Source of the DNA: Tsukamurella sputi
Lineage (GTDB): Bacteria > Actinomycetota > Actinomycetes > Mycobacteriales > Mycobacteriaceae
Assembly (NCBI RefSeq): GCF_007858445.1
Contig: NZ_VIGV01000014.1
Coordinates: 25,186 to 89,185 of the forward strand
Reading direction: 5' to 3'
Length of the DNA: 64,000 nt
The notes under the pieces were generated by a model. That model ran no database searches, had not been told where the DNA came from, and saw nothing but the letters and a program-made list of their open reading frames with translations. The position numbers were made by a program, and so were the translations under genes. How positions within the stretch are numbered: the stretch's first letter is position 1; every line of letters starts with the position of its first letter. Below, piece by piece: positions 1 to 8,500 of this stretch.

Positions 1-838
1 CGCGCACCACGAGGAGCCCGCCCACCAGCAGTGCGAGGGCGAGGGCGGTCCAGAGCCAGGGCGCACCGTCGGGCACGGCCTGCCGGTTCCAGATGCCCCC
101 GAGCCCCAGCAGTGAGCCGAGCGTGCCGAGACCCGGCTCGGCCCGGGCCGCGAAGACGGCGACGCTCGCCGGGTCGGCGCGCACGCCGCTGCCCGAGACC
201 AGCGACGGGTACAGCCACGGCGCCGCCGCGCAGACGAACAGCCCCAGCTGCCAGGCCCACCGCCGGGGCGCCGCGACCAGGCCCGCGATCAGCGCGAAGA
301 CGGCGCCTGTCGGCGTCAGGCCGCCCGCGGCCAGGCACGCGGCGAAGCCCCCGAGCTGCGCCTGTCCCTGCATCCGCAGGCCGACGACCACCGCCCAGCC
401 GATCGCCGCGTACCCCGCCAGCAGGCTCCAGTGCCCCTGCAGCAGCCGCTCCGCGACGAACGGGTTCCACAGCCCCACCGTCGCCGCGGCGAGACCGGCG
501 CCCAGCCGCGCGGGCCGGCCGACGGCCTCGAGTACCGCGAGAGCGCAGCGCCCGAAGCCCCATCCCGCCGCCACCATCGCGACCAGAAGTAGAGCGGTGA
601 CCAGCGCGCCACCGTCGACCACCTGCGAGCCGAGCGCGATCACCCAGTCCTGCGGGGTGGCGCGGGCGGCGTTCTCGCCGAGGCCGAGCGCCGTGTCGGT
701 GAGGTACGAGCGGGGCGTGGAGACGGCGTCGCGGAGCAGCAGGTACCGGCCCCCGCCGAGCGACGCCGTCAGCGGGCCGAGGACGACGACGGCGAGCACA
801 CCGGACCAGGCGGCGAGGGCCAGGTCGCGCGATCTCAT
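1..838 (-). CDS. Polytopic membrane protein, Rv0226c-like, truncated by window edge
   Basis: The frame starts at ATG 838 and runs leftward off the window, so only the first 279 residues are visible. The protein alternates strongly hydrophobic segments with short loops and has no recognisable soluble domain. A conserved-looking stretch WNPFVAERLLQGHW lies at about residues 124-137; this type of motif occurs in large actinobacterial membrane proteins of unknown role. Its place next to DUF3068 and TmaT-like genes matches M. tuberculosis Rv0226c, which is the basis for the suggested orthology. A GT-C-like glycosyltransferase is possible but no catalytic acidic motif was identified. A TAGGGT box lies seven bases before the ATG. 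Confidence 0.6.
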   Translation of the reverse strand, partial: MRSRDLALAAWSGVLAVVVLGPLTASLGGGRYLLLRDAVSTPRSYLTDTALGLGENAARATPQDWVIALGSQVVDGGALVTALLLVAMVAAGWGFGRCALAVLEAVGRPARLGAGLAAATVGLWNPFVAERLLQGHWSLLAGYAAIGWAVVVGLRMQGQAQLGGFAACLAAGGLTPTGAVFALIAGLVAAPRRWAWQLGLFVCAAAPWLYPSLVSGSGVRADPASVAVFAARAEPGLGTLGSLLGLGGIWNRQAVPDGAPWLWTALALALLVGGLLVVR

Positions 839-845
839 CACCGTC

Positions 846-851
846 ACCCTA
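846..851 (-). promoter_or_regulatory. -10 box of a probable leaderless promoter
   Basis: On the minus strand TAGGGT fits the actinobacterial TANNNT -10 consensus and ends seven bases before ATG 838. Transcription would begin at or next to the start codon. No clear -35 was seen. Confidence 0.35.
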
Positions 852-867
852 CTGACACAATGGCCGG

Positions 868-2067
868 GTGAGTGGTCTGGCGTGGGTGACGATCGGCTCG
901 CTTCTGGCGAACCTGTGCTCGTACCTCGTGCATCTGCCGGCGAGTCGCTGGCTGGGACCGTCGGGCTACGGCGAGTTCGCCTCGCTCCTGCAGCTCTCCC
1001 TCATCCTCGCGGTGCCCGCGCTCGCGCTGCAGACCGTCGTCGCGCGGCAGGTCGTCCGTGGGGCCGGTGCCGCGCAGATGCGGGCACTCGGCCGGCGGAT
1101 CGCGGTGGGCTCGGGCCTGCTCGCCCTGGTCGCGGTGCCGCTGGCGGCCGTCGGGCTGCACACCCGTCCGATCACGGCCGCCGCGGCGCTCGCCGCGGCG
1201 CCCGCGCTGGTGCTGCTCGCCGTCGAGCAGGGGCTCCTGCAGGGGGAGCGGCGCTTCGGCAGGCTCGCGGCCCTGCTCGCTGTCGCAGGGGTCGGCAAGC
1301 TCGCCTTCACCGTTCCCGGGCTGTTGCTGGGCCCGGGGCCGGCGCTCCTCGGTACGACGGTGGGCGCCCTCGTCGCGGCCGCGGTCGGGCGGGCGCTCGC
1401 CGGAGACCCGTCGGGGCACGCGGCGGGCCCCGACGCGGGCGTGCGCGCCGTGCTCGGCGCCAGCTCCGTGCAACTGGTGCTGGTGGTCTTCGCCTCGCTC
1501 GACCTGCTGCTCTCTCGCCCCGTGCTCGGCGCCGCCGCCGCCGGGACCTACGCGCTCGGGGCGGTCGCGGCGAAGGTCGCCTTCTGGCTGCCGCAGGCCG
1601 TGGGCGTCGTCTTCTACCCGCAGCTGGCCACGCCGGACCGCGCCCGCGGGGCCCTGCGCACCGTCGTGACCCTCCTGACGGGCCTGGGGCTCGCCTGCGT
1701 GGCCGGGGCGGCGGTCTGTGCCCCCCTGGCGACGGTGCTCGCCGGCGAGGACTACCGGCCGGTGCAGGGGCTGCTGTGGTTGTTCGCGGCCCAGGGCGCG
1801 CTGCTGGCGCTGCTCCAGGGCCTACTGCTGTACGCCATCGCCGTCGAACGCACGGGGATGGCGCTGTTCGCCTGGGCCGTGGTCGCCGTCGAGGCGGCGA
1901 TCCTGCTCGTCGTGCCGCGCACCCCCACCGAAATGATCACCGCCGCGGCGCTGTGTGCGCTCGCGGCGGTGATGGTGGTCGGTGCGGTCGTGACCGTCAG
2001 CGCTCGTCGCGCTTGCGGAAGTCGATCGCCTCGGTCCGGGCCTCGTCGGGCTGCGGCTGAGCGCTGA
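868..2067 (+). CDS. Flippase-like polytopic membrane protein (polysaccharide export type)
   Basis: This 399-residue protein begins at GTG 868, only 29 bases from the divergent start at 838. About a dozen hydrophobic segments cover the length; the N-terminus (LCSYLVHLPASRWLGPSGYG, about residues 12-31) resembles Wzx/MATE-type lipid-linked oligosaccharide flippases, where a similar GxxxYG stretch follows the first membrane helix. The envelope context suggests it moves a polyprenyl-linked glycan across the membrane, but substrate and direction are inference. The last 25 or so residues are Arg/Ser-rich and are encoded opposite the end of the convergent DUF3068 gene, with a 71-bp overlap. Confidence 0.6.
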   Translation: MSGLAWVTIGSLLANLCSYLVHLPASRWLGPSGYGEFASLLQLSLILAVPALALQTVVARQVVRGAGAAQMRALGRRIAVGSGLLALVAVPLAAVGLHTRPITAAAALAAAPALVLLAVEQGLLQGERRFGRLAALLAVAGVGKLAFTVPGLLLGPGPALLGTTVGALVAAAVGRALAGDPSGHAAGPDAGVRAVLGASSVQLVLVVFASLDLLLSRPVLGAAAAGTYALGAVAAKVAFWLPQAVGVVFYPQLATPDRARGALRTVVTLLTGLGLACVAGAAVCAPLATVLAGEDYRPVQGLLWLFAAQGALLALLQGLLLYAIAVERTGMALFAWAVVAVEAAILLVVPRTPTEMITAAALCALAAVMVVGAVVTVSARRACGSRSPRSGPRRAAAER

Positions 2068-3346
2068 ACGCCTCGGTCGCGGGCTCCTCGTCGAGGTTCG
2101 GGGCCGTGACCGGATCTTCGTCGAGCGGGGCCGTGGGCGCCGCATCGTCGCGGCCGCCCGTGGCGACCGCACGGCCACCGGTGCCGGGACCGCCTGCCGG
2201 AGCCGCCTTCCGGCCCAGGAGCAGGGCGAAGACGCCCAGGCCCAGGGCGATGACGCCGAGCACGCCGCCCGCGACGGGGACCACGTACTTCGCGACCGCG
2301 ATCTTGTTCTGCGCCGACTTCGCGGCCTCCGCCTGCGAGCGGACCGTCGCGTCGACCCAGCGCTGCTTGGCGTCGAAGACGTCGAGCTTGAAGTCGCGGA
2401 CCGGCTTCGGGGTGTTCGGGGCCACCTGGCCCGGCAGGCGGAACTGCTGCGTGTAGTGCAGCGACTGGTCGACGATGATGCCCGAGGTCGGGTCGACCCA
2501 CAGGTCCACGTCCGTCTTCGCCCAGCGGTTCAGCGTGATGTCGTCCTTGGGATCGACGCCGCCGATGCCCCACCAGCTCGCGGGCATCGTGAGCACGGTG
2601 CCGAGCGTCGGGTCGTTGCCCTCACGGATGGTCGACAGATCGACCCAGCTCTGCTGGCCCTGGAAGTGCAGCGTCTTGGTGCCGCTGACCTCCTTCTCCT
2701 CGACGAACTTCAGGCCCACGTTGCTGCGGGTGATCAGGTCGAAGAACTCGTACTTGCCGTCCTGCGTGGTACCCGCCGGGAAGCGGTACTGCAGGCCCTT
2801 GCGGTCGGCGATCTTCACGGCCGGGGTGCTCTCACCGGGCGAGTAGGTGGCCTCGGAGGTCTTGCCGGTGGGCTTGCCCGTCTCGCGGTCCAGGGAGACG
2901 CGGTCCAGCCAGGCCTGCACCAGGCCGTCGTCGCACGGGCGCTCGTTCTTCACCGCGCCGGTGAGCTCGGGGTGCCGCGGCTCGCCCTTCGTCTTGATCG
3001 ACGGCACGACCATCGACATGCCGGACTGCACCGTCATCGTCGACTTGTCCGACGGGGTGGTCACCAGCGTCCGGGTCTGCGTCTGCACGGAGACGTCGTT
3101 GACCACGGCCTTGCCCTTACCGATCGAGCACAGGTCGAGCGACTTCGCGGGGAAGTCGGCGTCCGCCTGGGAGTCCGCGGCCTTCTCGGACTTCGCCACC
3201 GTCGTGGTGTCGATGTCCAGCGGAATCGTCGTCAGCTTGCCCGCGACGTACGCCGGTCCGGCGATCGCGGCCGTGATCAGCAGCGCGCCCAAAAAGATCA
3301 GGATCGGACCGATAACGCGTGCCAGCCGGCTACGGCCTACCGCCAT
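1997..3346 (-). CDS. DUF3068 (PorA-like) membrane protein, Rv0227c orthologue, lipomannan maturation
   Basis: 449 residues from ATG 3346, preceded by the ribosome site GAGGAGA. One membrane helix at about residues 10-32 is followed by a roughly 300-residue extracytoplasmic domain, a second helix near residues 340-370, and an acidic, Pro/Ala-rich cytoplasmic tail. This matches the DUF3068 family. The C. glutamicum member NCgl2760 is required for full-length lipomannan and lipoarabinomannan, and the M. tuberculosis member Rv0227c is considered essential. Neighbouring AftD and TmaT genes support an envelope role. Two long hydrophilic inserts have the charge pattern of an exported domain. No enzymatic motif is known in the family, so the mechanism is open. 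Confidence 0.8.
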   Translation of the reverse strand: MAVGRSRLARVIGPILIFLGALLITAAIAGPAYVAGKLTTIPLDIDTTTVAKSEKAADSQADADFPAKSLDLCSIGKGKAVVNDVSVQTQTRTLVTTPSDKSTMTVQSGMSMVVPSIKTKGEPRHPELTGAVKNERPCDDGLVQAWLDRVSLDRETGKPTGKTSEATYSPGESTPAVKIADRKGLQYRFPAGTTQDGKYEFFDLITRSNVGLKFVEEKEVSGTKTLHFQGQQSWVDLSTIREGNDPTLGTVLTMPASWWGIGGVDPKDDITLNRWAKTDVDLWVDPTSGIIVDQSLHYTQQFRLPGQVAPNTPKPVRDFKLDVFDAKQRWVDATVRSQAEAAKSAQNKIAVAKYVVPVAGGVLGVIALGLGVFALLLGRKAAPAGGPGTGGRAVATGGRDDAAPTAPLDEDPVTAPNLDEEPATEAFSAQPQPDEARTEAIDFRKRDER

Positions 3347-3498
3347 CGAAGTGTCTCCTCACATCTCTTGTGGAGCGCGTGCGTCGTTCGCACACGCCGC
3401 AGGGGCACGCGGTCGCGCGCTCCCTTCCAAGTACCCGAGCCTACAGGTGGTACCGGGGTGGCACGGCCCTCGCGCGCGGGGCAAGCCGGATTCCCGGG

Positions 3499-3504
3499 TA
3501 GATT
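3499..3504 (+). promoter_or_regulatory. -10 box upstream of the acyltransferase gene
   Basis: TAGATT fits TANNNT and lies nine bases before ATG 3514, so the 5' untranslated region would be only a few bases. There is no clear ribosome-binding site between box and start. Confidence 0.35.
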
Positions 3505-3513
3505 CGGTGGGCG

Positions 3514-4743
3514 ATGAACACCGTCGGGACCAGCGAATTCGCATCTGCAAAGCCTGCGGGTGCGACCGGATTCGTGCCCGCACTCGAGGGCATGCGCGCG
3601 TGCGCGGCCGTCGCCGTGATGCTCACCCACACCGCCTTCCAAACAGGTCAGGTGGGTGATTCGGTGATGGGACGGGTGTGGGGCCGGTTCGACATGGCCG
3701 TTGCCCTCTTCTTCGGGCTCTCCGGATTCCTGCTGTGGCGCGCGCACGCCCGGTCCGCATGGTCGTCGACCTCCGGTCCGTCGACGGGGCGGTACTACCG
3801 ATCCCGTTTCGTGCGCATCATGCCCGCGTACCTCGTGGTCGCGGTCGTCGCGCTGGCGCTGCTGCCCCGGCCGACGGCCCCGTCGGGCTCGACGTGGCTC
3901 GCCAACCTCACGCTGACGCAGGTCTTCGTGCCCTATTCGCTCACCGACGGCCTCACGCAGATGTGGTCGTTGTCAGTGGAGATGCTCTTCTACCTGCTGC
4001 TCCCGCTCGCCGCGCTGGCCCTGGTGCGGTTGCGCGGGCCGTCGGCGCGGTGGCGGGTGCCGCTGGTGCTCGCCGTCGCGGCGGTATCTCTGAGCTGGGT
4101 GTGGGTGGGCGCCGCCCTGCCGTTGCCCGCGGGGGTGAACCACCACAACTGGCTGCCCTCGTACGTGCCGTGGTTCGTGGCGGGCATCATCCTCGCCGAG
4201 ATCGTGAGCGCGCCCGCCTCCCGGTTCGGGATCGTCCGCCGGTGGGCGCGACGGCGGGTCTGCTGGCCCGCGGCGCTCGTGGTCTTCGCGGTGGTCTGCA
4301 CACCGCTCGGCGGCCCGGTGACCCTCGACACCCCCGCCGCGTGGCAGTTCGCCGTACGGATGGGGCTGGGCGGGGTGCTCGGCTTCCTGCTGCTGGCGCC
4401 CCTGGTGCTCGCGCCCGCGGGCGCACCGTCGGGCCGGCTCGGCTCGGGGCCGATGCTGGCGCTGGGCCGCTGGTCGTACGGCATCTTCATCTGGCACCTC
4501 GTGGTGCTCAAAGCGGTCTTCCCGCTGTTCGCCATCGTTCCCTTCCACGGGAACATGGTGAAGGTGACGCTCCTGACGTTCGTCTTCTCCGTCGCGGTCG
4601 CAGCACTGAGCTACGCCTGGATCGAGGAGCCCGCCCGCCGCTGGCTGGCCCGTCGCGAGGCCCGACGGTCCGCGGTGGCTCAGCCCGCCGAGGCTGCGCC
4701 GGCCCGGATCGAGCCGCCGGAGCCCGTCGCGCCGGTGGGGTAG
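3514..4743 (+). CDS. tmaT: Acyltransferase-3 membrane enzyme, probable trehalose monomycolate acetyltransferase
   Basis: 409 residues with the acyltransferase-3 layout: around ten membrane helices, an N-terminal block PALEGMRACAAVAVMLTH (His at about residue 37), then FGLSGFLLWR, the arginine-rich RYYRSRFVRIMPAY and LTQMWSLSVEMLFY. The position directly after a DUF3068 gene matches M. tuberculosis Rv0228 and C. glutamicum NCgl2759 (TmaT), which acetylates trehalose monomycolate before MmpL-dependent export. Function by orthology is therefore reasonable. The C-terminal tail (about 30 residues) is Ala/Pro/Glu-rich and probably cytoplasmic. A second, related acyltransferase occurs at 20255-21292, so paralogy should be kept in mind. 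A hairpin terminator follows the stop. Confidence 0.75.
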   Translation: MNTVGTSEFASAKPAGATGFVPALEGMRACAAVAVMLTHTAFQTGQVGDSVMGRVWGRFDMAVALFFGLSGFLLWRAHARSAWSSTSGPSTGRYYRSRFVRIMPAYLVVAVVALALLPRPTAPSGSTWLANLTLTQVFVPYSLTDGLTQMWSLSVEMLFYLLLPLAALALVRLRGPSARWRVPLVLAVAAVSLSWVWVGAALPLPAGVNHHNWLPSYVPWFVAGIILAEIVSAPASRFGIVRRWARRRVCWPAALVVFAVVCTPLGGPVTLDTPAAWQFAVRMGLGGVLGFLLLAPLVLAPAGAPSGRLGSGPMLALGRWSYGIFIWHLVVLKAVFPLFAIVPFHGNMVKVTLLTFVFSVAVAALSYAWIEEPARRWLARREARRSAVAQPAEAAPARIEPPEPVAPVG

Positions 4744-4768
4744 TTCGCTGCGCCCCTGCGCGACGAGG

Positions 4769-4791
4769 AACACCCAACCTGGGTGGGTGTT
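4769..4791 (+). terminator. Intrinsic terminator after tmaT
   Basis: AACACCCA and TGGGTGTT form an 8-bp stem around a 7-base loop, followed by a short T run (TTTT). It lies 26 bases after the tmaT stop. Confidence 0.6.
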
Positions 4792-4868
4792 TTCCATCAC
4801 AAACCATAGTTTCAACGCCTCTCGGGTCACTACGTTCTGTGAACGTCGAACGAGGAGAGGGGGATCCG

Positions 4869-5549
4869 GTGGTGCAGATGGTGGGGGCCGTGGAGCAGCA
4901 GATCGCGGATGTGCTGTTCGGTCGGGTCGAGTCGAGCCGCCGCGGCTGGTCGGATGTCGAGGTCGTGTACACGGCATCCGTCACGGGCGGAGTCGGCTCG
5001 CTCTTCCTGCGGGTGGACGGTCGACCGGATGTCGGTGGTGCCGCGGCCGCGGAACTCGCGCCGTTGTTCGAGCAGCTCAGGGGTGTCATGGCGGTTCACG
5101 GCCACCCCGTGTGGTTCTCGGCACGGATGTTCATGGACGAGGACGGTGTGTACGAGTTCGGCTTCGCCGCGCCGCCGGTCCGCTCGACGCCGTCGTCCGT
5201 CGTCGCCGCGGCGGTCATCCTCCTCGTCCTGAGCGCCCTGACCCTGCTCGGCTTCCTCGGATCGAACTCGAACCCGAACCGACCCCCGGCGGTCTCGTCG
5301 GCACAAGTGGCGGCGGACCTCACGGTGGCGGCGATCGTGTGGACCGCGGTGATCCTCGGCGTGGTCGCGGGAATCCGGCTGCTGCGCGGCCGCGGCGGTC
5401 GGACGCTGGCGACCGTCTCGGCGTGTGTCTTCGCCCTCACGTGCATCGGGCTCGTTGCAACGATCGCGGTGCCGATCCTGTTGTGGCGGAACGACGAAGC
5501 CCGTCGCTGGTTCGACGAGTCCCCGATCTACCTACCGGCACCCCGGTAG
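4869..5549 (+). CDS. Membrane protein of unknown function with N-terminal soluble domain
   Basis: About 226 residues. The start is placed at GTG 4869 because GAGGAGAGG lies just upstream (4852-4860); GTG 4872 and ATG 4878 are alternatives. The first 105 residues or so look soluble and mixed alpha/beta. Three hydrophobic segments follow (roughly residues 115-140, 155-177 and 185-207), and the protein ends in a short polar tail. I do not recognise the family. Its 3' end overlaps the convergent aftD by 18 bp. The position between tmaT and aftD makes an envelope role possible, but nothing in the protein shows it. Confidence 0.55.
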   Translation: MVQMVGAVEQQIADVLFGRVESSRRGWSDVEVVYTASVTGGVGSLFLRVDGRPDVGGAAAAELAPLFEQLRGVMAVHGHPVWFSARMFMDEDGVYEFGFAAPPVRSTPSSVVAAAVILLVLSALTLLGFLGSNSNPNRPPAVSSAQVAADLTVAAIVWTAVILGVVAGIRLLRGRGGRTLATVSACVFALTCIGLVATIAVPILLWRNDEARRWFDESPIYLPAPR

Positions 5550-8500
5550 CCGCAGCACCTCAGTCGCGGCCTCGCCGGCCCCCGGCCCGCCACTGCCGCG
5601 GCGACGCGGGAACCGGGCGGGCGGCACCGTCGACCACGCCATCAGGAGCACGCCCGTCAGAGCGAGGCCCTGCGGCCAGGGGCCGTGGCCCACATAGCCG
5701 GCCTCGGCGTGCCACGGGCCCGTCGCGAGTAGAAGCATCCCCGCCAGCACGAAACCGGAGGCGCCGAACACCCGCAACGCCGCCCGACGGTCCGCGGAGA
5801 CGTGCAGCCCGGAGACGATCCAGGTCGCGAGGCCCGTCGCCGCCCACAGGGCGAGGCCCGGCCAGCCGCTCAGCACGAAGGCCACCGCGCCCACGCCCAG
5901 CCCGGCGAGGACGCCCGGCTGCCATGCACGCACCGGCTCACCCGGCGTTCGCGGCCGGGAACCGGAGACGAGCGCGAGAGCGGCGAGGATCACGAGCAGG
6001 GAAAGGCCGCCGAACAGGCCGATCCGATACGGGGCGTTGAGTCCGAAACGGAGGGTGACGGCACCCTCGGTGCCCTTCGGCACCACCCAGCCCTGCTGCC
6101 AGCCGTTGACGGTGACGGCGCGCAGGGGCGCACCGTCGGGCCCGGTGGCGGACCACCCGGAGTTGCGGCTCTCGGGAACGACCAGCACCTGGTCGGCACC
6201 CGCGTCACTGACTGTCACGACCCGGCGGTCCGGGGTCCAGCTCTGGATCTTCACGCCCTCGTCGCGCGGGCCGGCGCCGTCGGAACCGGGGGCGTCCAGG
6301 GTCACCGTGTCGACGCTGAAGGCCGCCCCCGGCGACGCCACGACCTGCTGCCGCCCGGCGGGAAGGGCCACCGGCGCGGGATCGCAGGCGATCGCGCGGA
6401 CGGGCGCGCCGTCGCGCAGTTCCCGTGCCCCCGCCTCGATGCGGAACCGCAGCACCCGGTCGCCGACGCGCACCGTCGGGCCGGCCTCGCACGGCACCAC
6501 GACCGGACGGTCCGCGGGGGCGGGTTCCGAGCCGGGGACGGGCGTCCCGTCGGGGCCGACGGCTCGCACCTCGGCCAGGCCGGGCGCCATCTTCTCCGGG
6601 AAGCCGAAGTCGTTGATGTTGATCCGCTCGTCCCAGTCGAGCAGGGAGATCGAGATCGAGTCCGTCACCGCCGGGTCGACCTTGACGGTCACCTCACCGG
6701 AACCGGAGCCTTCGGGGACCTCGCGCACCTGCCGTCCCGTGCCCAGGTCGACGCCGATCCGCGTGGGGTGCGCGGGCGCCTCGCCGCGCGGTAGGCGCAG
6801 CGTCAGACCGCTCACGACCTGCGGCGACGGCAGACGCAGCCGCAGTACCGGCTTCGGCGACGTGGGCTCGGTGACCGACTGGGGCGCCGACCACACGGTG
6901 TTCGGGTCGCCGTCGACGGCCGCGGCGGAGCTGGCCCGCCCGTCGCCGACCGCGGACTCCGCGAACGCCGACGGCGCCGCCGGATCGGCGAGGAGCGCGG
7001 AGAGGGCCTGTCCGGGCCGCGACCGGACCGTCAACGCGGCGGTCACCGCCGGGGAACCGGGGCCGTCGACGGTGCGCCGCAGCTGCCCCGGCTCCTCCGG
7101 GCCGATGGCGATGTCGGCGCACTGCACCGGTCCGGGGCCGCCGTGCTCGTCGGGCGTGACGACGCAGCCGGAGCGGCCCATGGTGTCCTGGCCGAAGACC
7201 CAGCGCTGCGCGGGCCCGGACGCCGGGAGTGCGACGTCGTGCCGGGCCGGGATCGCCTGCCCGCTGCGCGCGTCGGTGAGTTGCGCCTCGGTGATCGCGA
7301 ACTGGTTGCCCCAGGTGCGGTCCGCGGTCTCCGCGGCGGTGATCCGCACCCAGCGCGTGGGCTCCGACGGCGCGACCAGCGTGATCGGCGTGCCCGCCGT
7401 GACGGGGTCGGAGTAGACGGTGCCGGCCTCGGTGGTGATCAGCAGGCGCGTGACCGCCGGCCCCAGCGCCCGCCCGACGGTCACCGTCATCGCGAGGTCC
7501 GCACGGGGCTCGGGCAGCGTGAACTGCAGCCACTGGTTGATCGCGTGGTCGAGGCCGGAGGAGACCCACGCGGTGTTCTTGTCGCCGTCCACCGCGGCGG
7601 CCGGGCCCGCGCCGGGGAGGACGGTGCCCAACTGCGTCGCGTCGGCCGCGGAGCTGGATGCGGAGACCGTCGCGCCCTCCCACGTCCCGTCGACGAGGCC
7701 CGCCGCGGGGTAGTCGGGCAGCCGGTTGAGCGTGCGGCGCGGTTCGCTCGCGGTGCGGATCGCGGAGCTGTGATCGTCGACCCGCCCGTAGTCGGTCTCG
7801 CGCCGTTTGGGCGTGTCGGTGACGGTGAGCGGACCGTCGGGCAGGCCCGCGGCAGCGGCGTCCGAGGCGAGCAGAGCCGCCCCGAGCTCGCGGCGCCCCG
7901 ACGTCGCGGCGTCGGCCTGCAGCCCGAGCAGCGACTCCGGGCCGCCCGCGATACGTGGCATCGACGCCAGGTCGGCGACGTACGGGCCGGTGGGGACGGC
8001 ACCGTCGACCCGGTAGATGGTGATGGCGGGCAGCGGCGGCCGCAGCCCCGAGTCGACGACCACCTTCTCGACCGTCGGCGGCGCGACGTCGGGGCCGAAG
8101 CGCGCGACCTCGCTGATCCCGGGCGAGCCCTCGATCGCGGACCGCGCCAGCGCGGGCCGGGCGGAGCGCGACGTGCCGGGGTCCAGATCGGCACGCAGCA
8201 CGAGGTAGGAGATGCCCTGGCGGCGCAGCGTCGCGGCCAGGCCCGCCGACGGCGTGCCGGCGCTGAAGAGCCGCTGCACCGAATCGAGCGCGCGGATGGC
8301 GCCGGGCGGGTTCAGCGGGATGGCGTCGCGCACGGCCCACGGCGTCTCGGCGAGGGGCTGCAGCGGCTCGTCGCGGGTGAGGCCCCACAGCTGCGCTCCG
8401 AACGGGGCGCCCGGCACCACCAGGGCGCGCTCGGCGCGGGCCTGGCCGGGGGCCGTTCCCGCCGCGTGGGCGGACAGCCAGCCCGCCGCCTCCGACCAGT

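Noticed and set aside
93-2060. A 655-codon open frame on the plus strand across the first two genes
   Set aside because: Arg/Pro/Ala-rich translation without any fold; it is the shadow of a minus-strand gene and of the flippase-like gene in another frame.
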